Origin: Candidatus Lambdaproteobacteria bacterium
GTDB taxonomy: Bacteria > SAR324 > JACQKK01
Direction: 5' to 3'
DNA: 42,300 bases
Assembly: GCA_016204605.1 (NCBI GenBank)
Contig: JACQKK010000138.1
Coordinates: forward strand, 1 to 42,300
Positions 40,406 to 42,300 of this stretch are shown piece by piece. The notes below the pieces were generated by a model. That model was not told the DNA's origin, made no database searches, and saw nothing but the letters and a program-made list of their open reading frames with translations. Position 1 is the first letter of the stretch. Every line of letters begins with the position of its first letter. The position numbers and the translations under genes are program-made.

Positions 40406-40948
40406 ATGACCGTGGAGATTTTCGATCCCACCGTGTCCCGGGAGGCGAAGGCGTCGATCGCCTGGCCGCCCCGGCCCACCAAGCTCGACAAGCTGCGGGT
40501 GGGGCTGGTGGAAAACACGAAGTTCAATGCGGAGAAGCTCCTGCTCAAGATTGCCGAGCGCCTGCGCACCCGCCACGGCATGACGGTGGTGCACCTGGCC
40601 CACAAGCAGTCCTCCGGCCACTCGGTCGAGGAGCGCGACATCCGCGAGTTCAAGACCAAGGCGGATTTCGTGATCGCTGGGGTGGGCGACTGAGGGTCGT
40701 GCAGCTCGGGCAGTGTGCTCGACGGAATCCTTCTCGAAAAGGCCGGCATCCCCGCGGTTTCCATCATCACCGAGCCGTTCCGCCCAACCGGCAAGGAGAT
40801 GGCCACGAACTGGGGCGTGCCGGAGTACCGCTTTCTGGAGATGCGCCACCCGATCTCCAACCTGACCGAGGCGCAGCTCGACGCCCGCGCCGATGCCATC
40901 ATCGACCAGGTGCTGTGGCTGCTCAAGACCGGGCAGGCGCCGGAGTGA
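40406..40948 (+). CDS. UGSC-family selenoprotein with in-frame TGA (Sec96)
   Basis: 180 residues if the TGA at 40691-40693 is read as selenocysteine. Without readthrough the frame stops after 95 codons inside a conserved core; the reading frame continues unchanged for 84 more codons. The residues around the TGA are GVGD-U-GSCSSGS, the motif that names the UGSC family, with U96 and Cys99 forming a U-x-x-C redox pair; cysteine replaces U in other members. The upstream half has the GLVENTKFNAEKLL segment, and the downstream half GIPAVSIITEPF and the end typical of the family. The start ATG follows GAGGAGGAGA. Its biochemical role is unknown. A weak hairpin follows the TGA (listed separately), and a strong one follows the stop. 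Confidence 0.9.
40696..40723 (+). promoter_or_regulatory. Candidate bacterial SECIS hairpin
   Basis: Three bases after the TGA, GTCG (40696-40699) pairs with CGAC (40720-40723), then after a mismatch GCA (40701-40703) pairs with TGC (40716-40718). The apical loop (40704-40715) contains GGG about 15-17 nt beyond the TGA, which fits the place where SelB contacts a loop guanine in bacteria. The stem is short and interrupted, so this is a candidate only. Confidence 0.45.
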
Positions 40949-40967
40949 CCCTCCGGGTTGCATGACG

Positions 40968-40993
40968 GGCCCGACCCCCAGGGGGGTCGGGCC
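40968..40993 (+). terminator. Perfect 12-bp hairpin after the UGSC gene
   Basis: GGCCCGACCCCC (40968-40979) and GGGGGTCGGGCC (40982-40993) are exact reverse complements with only two bases between; the innermost pairs must open to form a loop. It begins 20 nt beyond the UGSC stop. No U-tract follows. Confidence 0.6.
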
Positions 40994-41043
40994 GCCCGCT
41001 CCCGCCTGAGGTCGCCGCGGTGCCCGATCGTGCCCAATAGTGC

Positions 41044-41967
41044 ATGGCGCCCAGGCTCCCGATGGCCGAATCGGCCTTATCGAAGTTACTCGTCCGGGCG
41101 GATGGACCCAACGGCATGGCCCGCGACTTGCCCTACCGCTATCTGCTGATGGACCTGGACGGCACCCTGCTCGATAGCCGGGGGCGCATCTCCGGACGCA
41201 ACCGGCGCGCGCTGGCGCTCGCCAGCTCGCGGGGGCTCACGCTCGTGCTGGCCTCGGGGCGCACCTATCCTTCGCTGTACCGGGTGGGCCGGGAACTGGG
41301 GCTGCCCTTCCACCTGATCGCGAACGGGGGCGCCGTGGGGCTGGGGCCCGGCCTGGCCTCCGTACTCCACACCAGCCCGCTCCCGGCCGACCTGTGGCCG
41401 GAGGTCGTCGCGGCGCTGGAGCGCGAGGCGCTCCCGGCGGTGGTGTTTTCCCATCGCCATCCGGAGCCGCCGCTGTTCTACGCCGGCGCCGCCAACGGCC
41501 ATTCCCACTTCGAGGCGTACCTGGGCCGCCACCGGGAGCACGCCCGCGTCCTGCCCGCCCTGGCCGGGGCCGAGATTCCCTGCGTGGTCGAGGTGGCGGC
41601 GCTCGGCGCGGGTGCGCACTTCGAGGCGGCGTCGCGGCGGGTGATGGCGCGCTTCGCGGGCCGCGCCCGCACGCACTCGATGGTGCTGTTTCTCAGCGCC
41701 CAGTACGGCAGGATCACCGAGTTCTTCGCGGCCGGCACCTCGAAGTGGCACGCCTTCCTGGCGATGTTCCCCGACGCCGCCCGCCACCCCGAGACCGTCA
41801 TCGCCCTCGGCGACGAGGCCAACGACCACGAGATGATCGCCACGGCCGGGCTGGGCATCGCCATGGGCAACGCCACCCCCGAGCTCAAGGCCGTGGCGCG
41901 CCGCGTTTCCGCCGACCACGACCACGACGGCGTGGCCGAGGCCCTCGAACCGCTGCTGCTCGCGTGA
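41044..41967 (+). CDS. HAD-superfamily phosphatase, Cof type
   Basis: 307 residues. Motif I DLDGTLLD with nucleophile Asp37 and acid/base Asp39; motif II Ser71 in ASGRTY; motif III Lys234 in GTSKWHAF; motif IV GDEANDHEM with Asp257 and Asp261. The large C2-type cap (about 95-225) places it with Cof/YidA-like sugar-phosphate or nucleotide phosphatases, substrate not predictable. The cap sequence has His-rich segments (FSHRHPE, HSHFEAYLGRHREHAR). An ATG at 41116 (MARDLPYRYLL) would give a start closer to motif I, as usual in this family, and may be the real one. Confidence 0.88.
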   Translation: MAPRLPMAESALSKLLVRADGPNGMARDLPYRYLLMDLDGTLLDSRGRISGRNRRALALASSRGLTLVLASGRTYPSLYRVGRELGLPFHLIANGGAVGLGPGLASVLHTSPLPADLWPEVVAALEREALPAVVFSHRHPEPPLFYAGAANGHSHFEAYLGRHREHARVLPALAGAEIPCVVEVAALGAGAHFEAASRRVMARFAGRARTHSMVLFLSAQYGRITEFFAAGTSKWHAFLAMFPDAARHPETVIALGDEANDHEMIATAGLGIAMGNATPELKAVARRVSADHDHDGVAEALEPLLLA

Positions 41968-42103
41968 GCGGCGCAGCGACGTCCCCAAGCGTAGACGCCG
42001 CACCACCCGGATTGCCGGCTGCGGCCGATCCGCGCTAAGGGTGGCGGGTCGGGCGCGCGCCTCCGCCGGGACTCGGGCGTTCCGACCCAACACGGGGGCG
42101 CGG

Positions 42104-42300
42104 GTGTTCACCGGAATCGTCGAGGAAGTCGGGGAGGTGGTGGCGCTCGCCGAGCGCGAAGGGGGCTGGCACCTCACCGTGCGGGGGCGGCTGGCCCACC
42201 AGGGCACCCGGCTCGGCGACAGCGTCGCCGTGAACGGCGCCTGCCTCACCGTCACGCACATCGAGGGCGCGGCGCTCAGCTTCGGGCTCGCCCCCGAGAC
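42104..42300 (+). CDS. ribE: Riboflavin synthase alpha chain, N-terminal part
   Basis: 65 codons before the right edge. The GTG start gives (M)FTGIVEEVGEV, the invariant N-terminus of riboflavin synthase, followed by LGDSVAVNGACLTVT, which lines the first 6,7-dimethyl-8-ribityllumazine site. The enzyme dismutates two lumazines into riboflavin and a pyrimidine. No FMN riboswitch is visible in the 136 bases upstream. Confidence 0.93.
   Translation, partial: MFTGIVEEVGEVVALAEREGGWHLTVRGRLAHQGTRLGDSVAVNGACLTVTHIEGAALSFGLAPE

Noticed and set aside
40694..40948. The segment after the TGA as a separate small gene starting at GTG 40715
   Set aside because: It is in the same frame as the upstream half, lacks its own ribosome binding site, and the family motif spans the TGA.
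41968..42103. FMN riboswitch before riboflavin synthase
   Set aside because: None of the conserved strings of the RFN element is present, and the gap is only 136 bases.

Overview
The window is about 42 kb of very GC-rich bacterial DNA. It encodes outer-membrane beta-barrels, lipoproteins with lipobox cysteines, a Tat-exported hydrolase and MotB/OmpA-type peptidoglycan-binding domains, so the host is Gram-negative (diderm). Family content (CaiB-type CoA-transferase, several MFE-2-like SDRs, family-5 solute-binding proteins, a UGSC selenoprotein, a citrate synthase and a UDP-glucose dehydrogenase of eukaryote-like type) suggests an uncultivated soil or groundwater lineage such as Rokubacteria, Tectomicrobia, Myxococcota or a neighbouring phylum. 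The taxonomic guess is weak; no rRNA or tRNA is present.

Layout. A truncated gene (1-60, minus) and a citrate synthase (313-1503, minus) are followed by the most unusual part, a tightly coupled plus-strand operon at 1855-10353. It encodes a MotA-type proton channel, a short MotB/OmpA protein, an outer-membrane protein with a CsgG/FlgO-like periplasmic part and a C-terminal barrel, a TPR lipoprotein, two secreted proteins joining a FliF RBM3-like ring domain to a TPR, a protein joining the same ring-like domain through one membrane helix to a complete FliG-like cytoplasmic region, and a PorV/FadL-like barrel. No filament, hook, export or switch (FliM/FliN) gene is present. I read this as a flagellar-motor-derived, envelope-spanning machine that is not a flagellum; this is inference from domain homology.

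10.4-17.3 kb: palindromic repeats, a 1243-residue multidomain surface lipoprotein, a cytochrome P460-like protein, a small secreted protein and an M14 carboxypeptidase. 17.5-21.9 kb: a MoxR-VWA fusion beside a second MoxR ATPase, a DUF423 membrane protein and an unrecognised helical protein. 22-24.6 kb: divergent UDP-xylose synthase and UDP-glucose dehydrogenase genes, which together make UDP-xylose from UDP-glucose. 24.6-26.8 kb: an envelope group (TPR/membrane protein, double SH3 protein, lytic transglycosylase).

27.1-35.2 kb is a catabolic acyl-CoA region: CaiB/BaiF CoA-transferase, twin dienelactone hydrolases (one Tat-exported, one cytosolic), 3-hydroxyacyl-CoA dehydrogenase, three paralogous SDRs and an orphan HigA-like regulator. 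35.5-41 kb holds two paralogous peptide-type solute-binding proteins, a conserved protein of unknown function and a UGSC-family gene whose in-frame TGA (40691-40693) is read here as selenocysteine. The window ends with a Cof-type HAD phosphatase and the start of riboflavin synthase.

Two related 130-137 bp elements with GCGGCCTCACCC-type inverted termini (24615-24751 and 30388-30517), a 162-bp palindrome (10367-10528) and several perfect GC hairpins lie between genes.
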